Part shown: in pieces, positions 25,201 to 36,517 of the stretch
Layout of the letters: each line of letters opens with the position of its first letter
Position numbering within the stretch: the stretch's first letter is position 1
Origin: Enoplolaimus lenunculus
Lineage: Eukaryota > Nematoda > Enoplea > Enoplida > Thoracostomopsidae
Direction: 5' to 3'
Assembly: GCA_030248215.1 (NCBI GenBank)
Contig: JASANG010001881.1
Coordinates: 538,304 to 602,303 of the forward strand
DNA: 64,000 nt
Program-made: the position numbers and the translations under genes
Notes under the pieces: model-generated
What the model was told of the DNA's origin: nothing
What the model saw: the letters and a program-made list of their open reading frames with translations, nothing else
The model's database searches: none

Positions 25201-28200
25201 CCAGTGCATTAAAAGGTTCCAAATTATGCACATTTTTTGCATTTTATTTACCCAACTTCACTATCAATTTTAACATGCGAAATTGCAGAAATTCGTTAGT
25301 TTGAGAACCTATCACTAAATGGGGATAGGTGCTATGTGAATTTGAGAATACGATCCCTAAGCCTTGTCATAAGCTGTAACATTAAATGCGGTGGGAGTTC
25401 TGTACAAGAGTCTAGCAATGCTACAGTGTATATTTGAATATTTTAGGCTCAACCACAACGAATAAATTCACTATACACTACCACACTGAGCAGCCAATTG
25501 GGGACAGCAAAGATATTGCAACCGAATTGGAAAACGCTTACAATCTGCCGCTCTCGGATTCGCTTTCAAGTTTCAGCCGCCACAACTTAAACTCTTATCT
25601 CCAGTTAAATCCAAGCAACTCGGATCCAATCCTTGAACGATTTACGTTTGTCGACGCCCCAGGAGTGGAGCAAAGTTCCACGGGGAGAGCACGGAACACT
25701 TTAGCGATGAGTTTATCCCGAAAACTGGCTCAAAAAGCGGATATGATAGTTGTCGTTCTGGATCCGGATAGCCTGCATCAACCAGGAAGTTCTACTGCCG
25801 GAATAGACGAACATTTTCAGTTGAGGCAACTGTTATCAAGTGTTGATCGGTCTCGAACTCGGCTGGCGATTGTTGTTAATAAAGTAAACTACGCCAGTGA
25901 AACCGAATTTGTTAACGCGTATGGCACAGTTTTATGGTTATTAGAAGATGTGGTCACAGGCGCTGGAGGGCCGCCAAAAATTTTCATGGGTTCATTCCAA
26001 AATGCCCAGGGTGCCGACGGGTACGCGAAAAGCAATCGAACATTTTTTCGTGAACAAGAAGCCGCTCTGTTGCACGAAATTAACCAACTTGCCCGTGGAA
26101 CTCTGAATCGTAAAGTGAAACTTATTTTAGATCATTCGAAACGAATACGACAGCATTGGCAGATTTTAGAAAATTATCATGACGCTTATACAGAAGCCAG
26201 AGATAAAGTTGCCGAAGAAATCGTTCGCTTTCCACAACGGTTTAAAATTTACGATGTCATAGGATGGGACGGCGTGGACAAAGCAAATGGCAGGGGTCGT
26301 GGCGGCTTGAAGGGCAGACAGAGTGTCGATACGTTACAACTGGAGTACGAACGATTTTTTGGTATGCATCCCATTGGCAGTTTGGGTAAAATTTTGGAAG
26401 ATTGCCAAAAAGCGGGGGTTTGTTCAAGTCGAGCATTGAACGAATTGGTGTCACATGTTGATTCTTATGGATTACTCAAATCAATTTCGGGGTCAAAACA
26501 GCAATTTCTTGTGTCTTCAGAAGAATCTCGAGAAGCTGTTGCGAAAACTGTCAAAGAGCCGCCAGAAAAGCAACCAAGAAAACAAAAATTCGAAAGAGAT
26601 AGCGAACAGAGCAAAAAAGGAAAGAAAAGGAAAGAAAAAGAAAAAAGAATTAAAGAAATAAAATCTATTGAAAAGTCACAAACAACGTCATCAGAACAAA
26701 AACGCAGGTATCGGGAACCGCAAGCGAGTAGGAGCCGAAAAACATCAAAAGAACGAAAACTTGAAAAATCAAAAGAAATCGAAGCAAAGTCACGTACAAC
26801 TAAAGATCAAACGGTGAAAATACCAAAATCTGCTGAAACGAAGCAAGAAAAACAAAGAACAGAAGAACAGAAAGTCAAGCAACAACCACAATCAGAAGAC
26901 AAACGAGAGAAAAGATCAAAAGAAGAACTGAAAGAAAAAGCAAAAATAAAACCAACACAAGAAAAACCACAAAAAGAAGAAAGAGATGATGAAAAATTGC
27001 AAAAATCAGCCAAAAAGCCTATTGACGACGACAAACAAGCAAAACGGCCTACAAAAACAACAAAAAGCCAACCAGAAAAGTTGAAAAAACAACAGTTAAA
27101 ACCTCAAAAAGTGTCAAAATCCACAGATGATAGCGGAAAATCGTTGTTCCGTGAAGAATTTATGGCAAAGTTTGACCAAATTCGCGAGAAAATACTGGAA
27201 ACAATTACGACGACGCTGGAAAAGTACAATTTGACTGAATCAATGGAAAATGTTTGGAAATCGTTTCACACAGCGACAGAACCGAAAATGTCAGGTCGTG
27301 AACAATTTCGCAAACGACGCGACGACGTCACCGACGAAATGTGGAGCAAATACATGGAATCCCAAACAAAACAACCATCTCCGACGATGGAAAGTTTACT
27401 GGAATCGGCAAAAACAGTTGCAACTGAAACACTGGATTCGATACAAGCACTTTTTGATCAAACACTAACCAAATCTGACCAGAAAGGTACCAAAAAAGCG
27501 ACAAAGTTCGATGCAAAACAACAATATCGAAAGCTAAGGTCTGATTTACCCAAATCATTTGACTATCAGTCCTTCAAACGTCAACAAGCAGAACGTAAGC
27601 CAATCATAGAACGAATTACCGGTCTCTTTGATACTGCATCGTATTGGCCGGAAGAAAAATCACTGGCAAAAGACAAATACCGCCGCCAACAAGGCGAAAA
27701 AGTTAAAAAGAAAGATCACGAAACGAGGCGACCACAAAAAACAATAGAAAAGCAACAAAAACTGCAGAAAGACTCAAGCAAAGATCCACAAGCGGATGAA
27801 TTCAATATGGAAGATTGGGTAGTCGCTGTAATGGACAAATGGCTAAACTTATTTGATAATTCAAGACCAGAACATCGAGAATCTGCTAAGAAAACGTACC
27901 GCAAACGAAGATCCGATATCTCAGACGAAGCGTGGGAAAAGTTCAAAAGCCCCAAAAAACATACACATGAAGAAATTCCTATGTTTCGTCAGATTCAAGA
28001 TTATTTTTCGTCGATGGTCAGTTTTTCGTCTGGCAAACCATCACCTGAACAGTCAGGCAAAAAATATCGCTTTAAACGAGCGGAAATATCTCAAGAATTT
28101 TTTGACAAATATCAACCAGAAAAAGTCGCTAGCGGTACTGGCATTGATTTCAGCGTAGAAGGCCTACTAGAAAAATTGTCCGAGTTTTTCAGCTTCGAAC

Positions 28201-31200
28201 CAAGCAGGCAAGACGAAATTATACAGCATGACAACCGGTGTAAATATCGAAAGTCTTGTCAACAACATGAAACAGATGACACAATAGAAACAACAAGAAA
28301 GCAGCGACAAACAGAGCAACTCAGCAAAGAAAAAGTTACCAAAGATACAAAACAAGATGCGAAAACGGGACCTGAAGCCAAACCAGCATCAAAAGTGTCA
28401 AAAACTGATACAACTAAGGCAAAACAGCCTCAAGTGGACAAGCAAAAAAGAGAAGAATTACGAAAGAAACAGTCGGGAAAACGAAAACATGAAAAAGCAA
28501 GCGAAACAACGGCGGAAAAATTCGACTACAAACAAGCTTTTAATCAGCTTCAAACGTATTTTATGCAAGCATCTGAGCATTTTTCTGAGCTTGGAGAATC
28601 AATTAAACAGCAAATTAGCGAATTTAGTTTCGCAACGGCAAATGGACACAATCGCGAGCTTGCAAAATTAAAATATAGGCGGAAAAGAGATGACTTACCG
28701 GAACAATTTTGGTCTGAATGGCCGAAATCAAAGAAATCTCAGACGACAGGTGAAGCTTTCAAGTTCGAGGTTCCGTCATTTCAGTCCGTAGTTCACTGGT
28801 TAAATAAGGTCGGTAAGCAAACTGTCAACTTCAAAGAACGATACCGACACAAACGAGATGATCTTCCGGACGGATTTTGGGAAACTTATGAACGCACAAA
28901 ACAACACGAAGTCAAACTTTCGCTATCGGAACGAATTCTTCAAATGTTTCCAACCATCAGTGGTGCTGGGGAAGAAAAACTGACTGGTAAAGAAAAGTAT
29001 CGCAAAACAGATTCAACAAAACCAGCCGACAAAAAGAAATTCATCAAGAAAAGCAAAGATGTGAAAGTGGCAAAAGTTTCCATGGAAGGCGACTCAGTTA
29101 CATTTATATGGAATCAAATGACCATGATCCTGCAGAATTTATTTGAAAGCAGTAAAGAAATGAAGCCCCAATCAAGTGTTAAACAACGGTACCGAAAACA
29201 TGTAAAAGACATTTCAGCAGCAACTGAATCAAAGACTAAAACAGACGAGAAGCAAACGAAGCTGAGACCAGCGGATGAAGACAGCCATCAAGATATTGCT
29301 TCACAAATTAGTATATTCTTTAAATCTACTACTCCTGGAAACTTTAATTACTGGATTAATTCTTTTTTAGAATTTACCACTAATCATCGCAAGCAGCCGA
29401 GTTGTTCACCATACCGAAAAACTTGCCAGACTGAAGATCGGCAAGAGTTGAGCGAAAAAAATGGCGAAAAGTCTGTCGCAAAAGTTAACCGCGTAGCTCC
29501 GCAAGAAGATGTGTCGGAATCAAAACAAGACTCAGAAAAACCTACCAACGGAGACTGGTTTAGCACAAAAGATGCTGTTGCATGCGAATCTGAGAGCTGC
29601 GAACAAACGAATTTACAAGATCGTGCAATTATAGAGCCAGCTAAAGAATGCAAACAAAAAACTATTGATGAAAGAGATGCCAAAACAACCGAACCTGACA
29701 CTGTGTCTAAAACACGTAAATTGAAGCATTCAAAAACGAAAGATGTTATCTCTAAGCGCGAAAAAATTAAACGAATACGTAAACACAGAAAAGTTCAGGA
29801 TGATAAAGAAGAAGATGTTCGAAAACATTTGAAACAAGCAAGCGAAGTTACCGCCGAATCCCCTAAAGAAGCTGAAGCACCAGCAACAGAAGGCCAAATT
29901 GCTGAAAAAACAAAAACGTTTGCAAGAAAAACTGATAATAAATCCAAAGAATCAGAATCCAAAAAGGAGCAGATTCAGGAAATACCTGAACCCCCTAAAC
30001 GAAAAGAAACAGAACTAGAAAAAGAACATACAGAAAAAAGTTTAGGGAAAAAATCGTCTGGGTTTAAATATCGAACCAAAAGAGACGACCTGCCGAAAGA
30101 CTACTGGGAAAATCCTGAGAAATACACAAAACGAAAAGAATCAAAAGTTGAAAAAGAACACGTCAAAAAAGATGCAGTGAAAAGACCATCTGGATACAAG
30201 TATCGAACCAAAAGAGACGACTTACCCGAAGACTACTGGGAAAATCCTGAGAAGTACACAAAACGAAAAGAATCAAAAGTTGAAAAAGAACACGTCAAAA
30301 AGGATGCAGTGAAAAGACCATCTGGATACAAGTATCGAACCAAAAGAGACGACTTACCCGAAGAATACTGGGAAAATCCTGAGAAGTACACAAAACGAAA
30401 AGAATCAAAAGTTGAAAAAGAACACGTCAAAAGAGATGCAATGAAAAGACCATCTGGATACAAGTATCGAACCAAAAGAGACCACTTACCCGAAGACTAC
30501 TGGGAAAATCCTAGAAGTACACAAAACGAAAAGAATCAAAAGTTGAAAAAGAACACGTCAAAAAAGATGCAGTGAAAAGACCATCTGGATACAAGTATCG
30601 AACCAAAAGAGACGACTTACCCGAAGACTACTGGGAAAATCCTGAGAAGTACACAAAACGAAAAGAATCAAAAGTTGAAAAAGAACACGTCAAAAGAGAT
30701 GCAATGAAAAGACCATCTGGATACAAGTATCGAACCAAAAGAGACGACTTACCCGAAGACTACTGGGAAAATCCTGAGAAGTACACAAAACGAAAAGAAT
30801 CAAAAGTTGAAAAAGAACACGTCAAAAAGGATGCAGTGAAAAGACCATCTGGATACAAGTATCGAACCAAAAGAGACGACTTACCCGAAGACTACTGGGA
30901 AAATCCTGAGAAGTACACAAAACGAAAAGAATCAAAAGTTGAAAAAGAACACGTCAAAAAGGATGCAGTGAAAAGACCATCTGGATACAAGTATCGAACC
31001 AAAAGAGACGACTTACCCGAAGACTACTGGGAAAATCCTGAGAAGTACACAAAACGAAAAGAATCAAAAGTTGAAAAAGAACACGTCAAAAGGGATGCAA
31101 TGAAAAGACCATCTGGATACAAGTATCGAACCAAAAGAGACGACTTACCCGAAGACTACTGGGAAAATCCTGAGAAGTACACAAAACGAAAAGAATCAAA

Positions 31201-33151
31201 AGTTGAAAAAGAACACGTCAAAAAAGATGCAGTGAAAAGACCATCTGGATACAAGTATCGAACCAAAAGAGACGACTTACCCGAAGACTACTGGGAAAAT
31301 CCTGAGAAGTACACAAAACTAAAAGAATCAAAAGTTGAGAAAGAACACGTCAAAAAAGATGCAGTGAAAAGACCATCTGGATACAAGTATCGAACCAAAA
31401 GAGACGACTTACCCGAAGACTACTGGGAAAATCCTGAGAAGTACACAAAACGAAACGAATCAAAAGTTGAAAAAGAACACGTCAAAAGGGATGCAATGAA
31501 AAGACCATCTGGATACAAGTATCGAACCAAAAGAGACGACTTACCCGAAGACTACTGGGAAAATCCTGAGAAGTACATAAAACGAAAAGAATCAAAAGTT
31601 GAAAAAGAACACGTCAAAAAGGATGCAATGAAAAGACCATCTGGATACAAGTATCGAACCAAAAGAGACGACTTACCCGAAGACTACTGGGAAAATCCTG
31701 AGAAGTACACAAAACGAAAAGAATCAAAAGTTGAAAAAGAACATGTCAAAAAAGATGCAATGAAAAGACCATCTGGATACAAGTATAGAACCAAAAGAGA
31801 CGACTTACCCGAAGACTACTGGGAAAATCCTGAGAAGTACACAAAACAGAAAAAACCAAAAGATGAAAAAGAACACGTCAAAAAAGATGCAGTGAAAAGG
31901 ACTTCAGGATACAAGTATCGAACCAAAAGAGATGATCTTCCAGTAGACTATTGGGATAATCTTGAGAAATATACTAAACAAACCGAACCTGCAACCGTAA
32001 CTGAACATATCAAAAAGGATTCCGAAAAAAGGCCATCCGGGTATAAGTATCGAACTAAAAGAAATGACTTGCCGGAAGAGTACTTGAAAGACCAAGAAAA
32101 ATATGCTAAAAATAAAGAATCAGTAACAGAAAGTGAACATGATGAGAAAGATTCTGAAAAGAGAAGATTTGAGAGCAAGTCTCGAACAAAAAAAGAGGAT
32201 GCGTCGAATGTTCACTTAAAAACTCCAGAAAAACATGCAAAAAGTAAAGAATTTGTACAGAAAGAAGAAAACTTGAAACAGATTATAAGCGAAAGATCAG
32301 CTAAGTCTAAAAAGACAGGCACTACAAAGGTCGATAAAATCTCTAAGCCTGGAGCATTTGAAGATCAAACGTTATCAGATAAGCCACTGAAACCGAAACA
32401 TGAACAGCAGCAGATAATTTTGAAAAGTCAAAAAACAAGTTCAAAAATTAAAGATGAAACAGATGCCAAAGTAAAGAAATCTGAATCAAAAGAAAAAACA
32501 ATAGAAATCGAAAAGAATGAACAAGTAATACAAGAATCCGTCGTTCAAACAGAACCAGTTACAGAAAAGAAGAAAGAGAGCAGCGTGCACCGAGAAGATT
32601 ACGATCGAAAACAAGATGAAGCAGCGAAAGAATTGAACACGGAATCAAAGTACCCAAAACAACAATCGAGTAGAGATGTTGACGAAAAGTGGCAGCCTCC
32701 GACAAACAGGGAACAGACGTCAGACGAGCAAATCAACAAACCAGATCCCACTACACACGAAACAAAACATCGGCATCCAAAAGATGTGTCAAGCAAACAA
32801 AAAACGCATCATAAAACAGAACGCGAGGAACCCGAAACACAGCTACCGCACAAACCAGACGTTGGAGCTGAAGTTGACGTTGTAGCAATTCTCGAAAAAA
32901 TCGTTCGACTAACGATGGGCGGCGGCAGAAGAAGAAGTCGAGATGATGACACTCAGTGTAATCCATTCCACAAAAGTTGTCGAACTAAACTTGGACTGCC
33001 TCCCATTAAAACCAAATTGAACGCTACTTCAGGTACCGTGGGCAAAACTGTGGTCAAAAAATGCCGAAGACGGCAAACTGTGTCCGACGCTGCTGGTGTG
33101 GCTGGTGGTGGAAAACAAAAAGGTTCGTCTAAAAACGATGATCACAGATAG
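22257..33151 (+). CDS. SRL: Sarcalumenin-like luminal EHD-type GTPase with long RxKR repeat tail
   Basis: Exons read as 22257..22410, 23476..23679, 24307..24438 and 25447..33151, with all three introns GT-AG and phase 1. Exon 1 gives a signal peptide (hydrophobic core LLVQLLLVFLTL, then YGHC). Exon 3 gives the P-loop GPRGTGKSS preceded by KPIIMFVG, as in EHD proteins. Exon 4 opens with STTTNKF (switch I) and holds DAPGVEQ (G3) and NKVN at the G4 position, where the family has NKxD. EHD GTPases remodel membranes; sarcalumenin is the secreted-route member, found in the sarcoplasmic reticulum lumen and linked to calcium handling. The tail of roughly 2000 residues is Lys/Glu/Arg-rich, with repeated [KR]YRxKRDDLPxxxW motifs. 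One base is missing near 30512, so the frame closes at 30575 and reopens in the next repeat; adding one base gives 2732 codons in total. This may be an assembly error in the array or a real mutation. The domain call is firm. Orthology to sarcalumenin is inferred from EHD plus signal peptide. Confidence 0.85.
22815..22992. mobile_element. GC-rich MITE, diverged copy in intron 1 of the sarcalumenin-like gene
   Basis: Contains TCCGGATTCCGCCACGCC and ends AAGTATAGCGCAACCCTTACC, the family's right end. The left end is unclear. Confidence 0.5.
22996..23446 (+). mobile_element. TTAGGC MITE, subfamily A, with 42-bp minisatellite, in intron 1 of the sarcalumenin-like gene
   Basis: Inverted ends GGGCTCATGTATAGAACAGG and CCTGTTCTATACATGGGCC. 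The interior holds seven near-perfect 42-bp units starting at 23116 (CATCCATACG, then TTAGGC units, then GGAATAGGCT). Since 42 is a multiple of three, several frames stay open, including 135- and 144-codon frames that are not genes. Confidence 0.92.
23855..23985 (-). mobile_element. Decayed SINE-like copy in intron 2 of the sarcalumenin-like gene
   Basis: CATCGTCACTCAGCTATAA and ATTTTGTACTGCATATGTGT, then AAATTGTTAAACGCTG, match the copy at 41588. Confidence 0.5.
24001..24146 (-). mobile_element. TTAGGC MITE, subfamily B, in intron 2 of the sarcalumenin-like gene
   Basis: Left end GGCCAATGTTACTTTAAGG, inverted right end with GGACGCCCCTTGGGCC. The interior holds CCTAAG units. It lies about 160 bp before exon 3. 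Confidence 0.82.
24717..25072. mobile_element. GAATACGAGGGGGG inverted-repeat element in intron 3 of the sarcalumenin-like gene
   Basis: Ends GAATACGAGGGGGGACTG and TTACCCCCTTCTTATTC. The core GGAGTCATTTATGC and GACATTTATGGACT recurs inverted at 62360-62545. Confidence 0.7.
25122..25354. mobile_element. GTGTGTAGCA/CTATCACTAA inverted-repeat element in intron 3 of the sarcalumenin-like gene
   Basis: Left arm CCAAATGTGTGTAGCAT, with GGTGATAGGTC; right arm inverted (ACCTATCACTAAATGG, GTGCTATGTGAATTTGAGAA). Fragments of the same family lie near 5040, 5770, 12790, 15525, 20560, 22630 and 57560. Confidence 0.75.
30046..32277 (+). repeat. 132-bp coding tandem repeat array in the sarcalumenin-like tail
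   Basis: About 16 clear copies plus one decayed copy of a 44-residue unit. Its core is GYKYRTKRDDLPEDYW, followed by ENPEKYTKRKESKVEKEH. The start of TGGATAC recurs at 30191, 30323, 30455 and 30586, a step of 132, 132 and then 131. The single short step marks the frameshifted copy. The middle copies are almost identical in DNA. Copies at the 3' end (from about 31880) are diverged, which fits amplification from the centre. The junction variants KKDAV and KRDAM alternate in an order close to V-V-M. Each unit carries one RTKR dibasic site. Confidence 0.95.
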
Positions 33152-33636
33152 TGAGAATCGAATTACCCATCTGCCAAGTGGGTAGCTGTAGCTGGGTTTG
33201 AGTTCAATTGTCAAAGTAAAATTGGTCAAATTAGGCTGATTCTGGGGGTTTTCAATCTGGATATGTGCCAAGCAGTGGGAACTGTGGATCTTTTAACACT
33301 GGCGCAAGTTCAGCAATGTAGTCAATGGGTATTATAATTAGCCAAAAGCACACGCACTTTGATACATGAAAGTGACACATTTTTAAAACCAAAACGGCAA
33401 CGTCTGTGAGCTTTTCTATCAACCAACGGCAGTCTGAAGAAACCCAAGCGTCTTTAACTCAACGTAATTCATTTATCGAACGTTGACAACCGCTGTTGGT
33501 TTGATAAAGTTTTAATATTCAAGTTTGCTTTAATTTTGTACGACAGTCCACGTTGACATTTTATTCGTTAAATCATGGTGAATACTATGTTGCTGATGAT
33601 ACAAACTTTTTACGAATGAACGAATATGTGTTAATC

Positions 33637-33642
33637 AATAAA
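33637..33642 (+). promoter_or_regulatory. Candidate polyadenylation signal AATAAA
   Basis: The hexamer lies 486 bp after the stop codon of the sarcalumenin-like gene and just before the TGACGTCA cluster. Its use is inferred from position only. Confidence 0.35.
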
Positions 33643-33693
33643 CGAATCATGTCTCAATGGATTAATAAATGATGTCACCAATATATAAATGAG

Positions 33694-33905
33694 TGACGTC
33701 ATTAAAACTACTGAAAACGTCAGATTGACATCAACAGTGAACAAATGAAGTCGCAATACTAAATGACGTGACTAATGAATGATTTAATATGACGTCATGA
33801 AATAGATTAAGGGACAAATGAATTGATAAACGAATGGACGTGACTGAATGAATGACGTCATTAAACATCCGAATAAATTTCACCGTCAACGATCGAATGA
33901 CGTCA
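33694..33905. promoter_or_regulatory. Cluster of four perfect CRE palindromes (TGACGTCA)
   Basis: TGACGTCA occurs at 33694, 33790, 33853 and 33898, with related half or variant sites between them (GATGTCACC near 33671, ATGACGTGAC near 33760 and GGACGTGAC near 33837). TGACGTCA is the consensus for CREB/ATF bZIP factors. The sites sit among GAATGAATGA-like wording, so the block may also be a decayed minisatellite. It is 3' of the sarcalumenin-like gene and far from any recognised start. Confidence 0.5.
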
Positions 33906-34861
33906 TAAGGAAAGAATCGAACGAAACTAAAGCTGTATTAAATATTCGATACGTAAAGTCAATATTTCGATTCTACGGCAGTGGTGTGTTATGAGCTATT
34001 GTTACGGTATTTTTTGAAATTTGAAAGAATGAAAGTATAGTAATTTTCTGGCTAAAAGTATAAAATACTTCTAAAGTTATCCATAGTTTTTATTCCTAAA
34101 AAATGCTAATTTTTGAATAATAATTTCAACTGAACACCTCTCAGTATTATAAAGCTTAGTTTTCGCCCAAATTTATCAGAACTAAAATTTTAGCTTAAAT
34201 TTTGCAAAATATATTAATGTTATTTTAAGTGGATTGCGGCGAAATCTAAATTTCAGTAGAAAATGAGTCGAAACATTTAACAAAATTTATTGTTAAAATT
34301 TCGACATTTTTCAAAAAGTTTACAAAGTTTTCCACATTTGATCAAATTTGTTAAAAATACGCATGATATAAAATGCCCAAAATAAACCATTTGTTGTGAT
34401 ACTTGCAGTGATATGACGTAGTTGGCCGATGTTATTAACGATGAGGGTAAAAGGCGAAATTACTAAAGTACAGAAAACAAACTGCGAGCAGGAAAAAATC
34501 TAAATTCTTAGTCGTTTAACCCTTAAGCCTAAGCCTAAACCTAAATGTTTCGTCTTTGAATTAACCACGTTTAAGAAAGTGTCCAGCCCCTCATCACATG
34601 ACATTCAGTTATTTTCTTGCTGGAAATCATTACAAATTTTATGTTCACCACAAGTATTACATTATTAGAGATACTTTCTCAAAAGTTCCACAAGAAGTAA
34701 ATCTGGCTTGGTTTAAATTTAGAACCCAAGCCTTAGTTAATTTAGGTGTAATTTCGCGTTTGCCTAATTCTTACTTTAGCAGGAGCCGTTCATAGTTCTT
34801 ATTTTATTCCAGCTTCTGTAGTGCATTTTGAGGCGAAATTATATTCATTCGACGGGTAAAT

Positions 34862-35219
34862 ATATAACACCAAGAGTGCATGATACAAGATTATGCAACA
34901 GTTGGGGTTCCGTATGGTACAAAATCAACCGCTGTGCGTTGCGTTTTTGACCGACCCCTCTTGTTTTATTGGGTGGTAGTTGATGTTTAAAATGTTCAAT
35001 TTGCATGCTTTTGAAACGTGTAAACAAAGTAAGTGTGCAGTATTGAAATATTTGAACGTGTGAAATTGAAAAACTCGTCAAACTTGACCGCCCTTTTATT
35101 AAATAAGAAGGAGTACGCAAAAAACGCAACGTTCGCTGGCTAATTTCTTATATATATATATACACAGAATATACCCAGTTGCACACTCTTGTTATAAAGA
35201 GTGATCATCCACTCTTGAT
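34862..35219. mobile_element. Inverted-repeat element with hairpin end, copy 2 (inverted)
   Basis: The right end TTGCACACTCTTGTTATAAA and GAGTGATCATCCACTCTTG mirrors the copy at 10978, with CACTCTT/AAGAGTG/CACTCTT at 35184, 35197 and 35210. A further fragment is near 17496-17530. Confidence 0.7.
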
Positions 35220-35331
35220 ATTACAAACGGCAGTAGTTTAACACTAAATACAGTTCAGACTGAAAATTTTTGAGTGTCTTTGGAAGTACCAGAATGTTTT
35301 TATTTAGGTGCATAACGAGCGGGCCCATGTA

Positions 35332-35463
35332 TAGAACAGGACCGGAACAGTAGTATAAGCATATTGCTAAGACTAAGCCTAAAAAAATTAGTCTAAAGCA
35401 TAAACTGACTCTATTATAGCACCCTCCGGAAAACGATCCGGCCGTCTTCCATACATGGGCCAG
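35332..35463 (-). mobile_element. TTAGGC MITE, subfamily A, short and inverted
   Basis: Ends GGCCCATGTATAGAACAGG and TCTTCCATACATGGGCC, with ACAGTAGTATAAGCATATTG and only a few CCTAAG units between them. Confidence 0.82.
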
Positions 35464-36517
35464 GAGCGTGTAAAGATTCCCAGATTTTGTACGCATGTTA
35501 CTTTGAAAAATGGATTGTGACCATTTCTGCATCGAAAATGTTTAATGGTTGGGCATTTGAAAATCTGATCCCGTAAGAATGAGAATATTTCGCCTGGTGC
35601 TTGACATTTTGTGAGTTTGCTTTTAAACTTTGTTGTGCGTTCAAAAATGTGATACTCTGTTTTTTGTTTCTATTCTAACTTTGTAGTCAGCGCCGATTGT
35701 AGTGGCTTTAAAGGTTGGAACTCAGAATTTAAAATGTTTTTGAATTTTATTTTCAAAATAAAAACTGCATTTTTGAATAAATTATTTTATTTTCATTAAA
35801 TTATCATTTGAAAACGTATCAGTTCGTCATCAATTGATGATAGGCGCAACACATATTTCAGAATTATGTACCTGTATTTTAAATCATATTTAAATTTCGC
35901 TTTTTCATCACGACATGTAAAATGTTGAAAATAGGTTTAGGCGAACTAAGGCAGCGGCGTATTTTATAATTTTACTAAAAAGTATAGAATGAGTGACAAA
36001 TGTTATGTGATCGACAGCTCAGAGCCACACATATTTGAACTTTTGGATTTTTAAAAGTTGGAAAACTTAAAAATGGATTTATATGTAAGCAACAGATGAG
36101 ATTTTTTGCGAAAAGGTTTCAACCTTTACAATCGGTATTTTTAATGTTTTTCTTTTGTGCCGTTTTGACTGATGTGATTGGGATTAAAATCGTTTAATTT
36201 AATTTAAAATTTCAGTTTTTTTTCAAAGTACAGGAAAACGAACAACAACGAAAACAGTGGATCTTAGAATTTGGTCAAAGTTGACCAAACCAGATACGGG
36301 AGATAAGGTTAACGTCTAGCAACACCGTTCGCCAGCCACAAATCAAGGGCGTAAATCAGAATTTTAATATATCACATGAAAATATTTTTGCCCAAAATTA
36401 TTCTGTGAGCGAAAAAAACATTTATTTTGATTTTTTTCAAATTCTTCCAGAACCTCTGGGGTCTTTCCAAAATTTTCCAACAGGATTTTAGCTCTAATCA
36501 GGCTGTATACGTTTCGT

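Larger units (their letters stand above)
23680..25446 (+). other. Introns 2 and 3 of the sarcalumenin-like gene, flanking exon 3 (24307..24438)
   Basis: Intron 2 is 23680-24306 (donor GGTAGTTT region, acceptor AACTGTTTTAG). Intron 3 is 24439-25446 (donor GGTGAAAAC, acceptor AATATTTTAG). Exon 3 was placed at 24307 because a stop at 24255-24257 and the required phase exclude the acceptor at 24271; the resulting ADVFSKP aligns with the ADFDNKP-like stretch of EHD proteins. Intron 2 holds a SINE-like copy and a TTAGGC MITE. Intron 3 holds two further inverted-repeat elements. An alternative donor for exon 3 exists at 24427 in the same phase. Confidence 0.7.
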
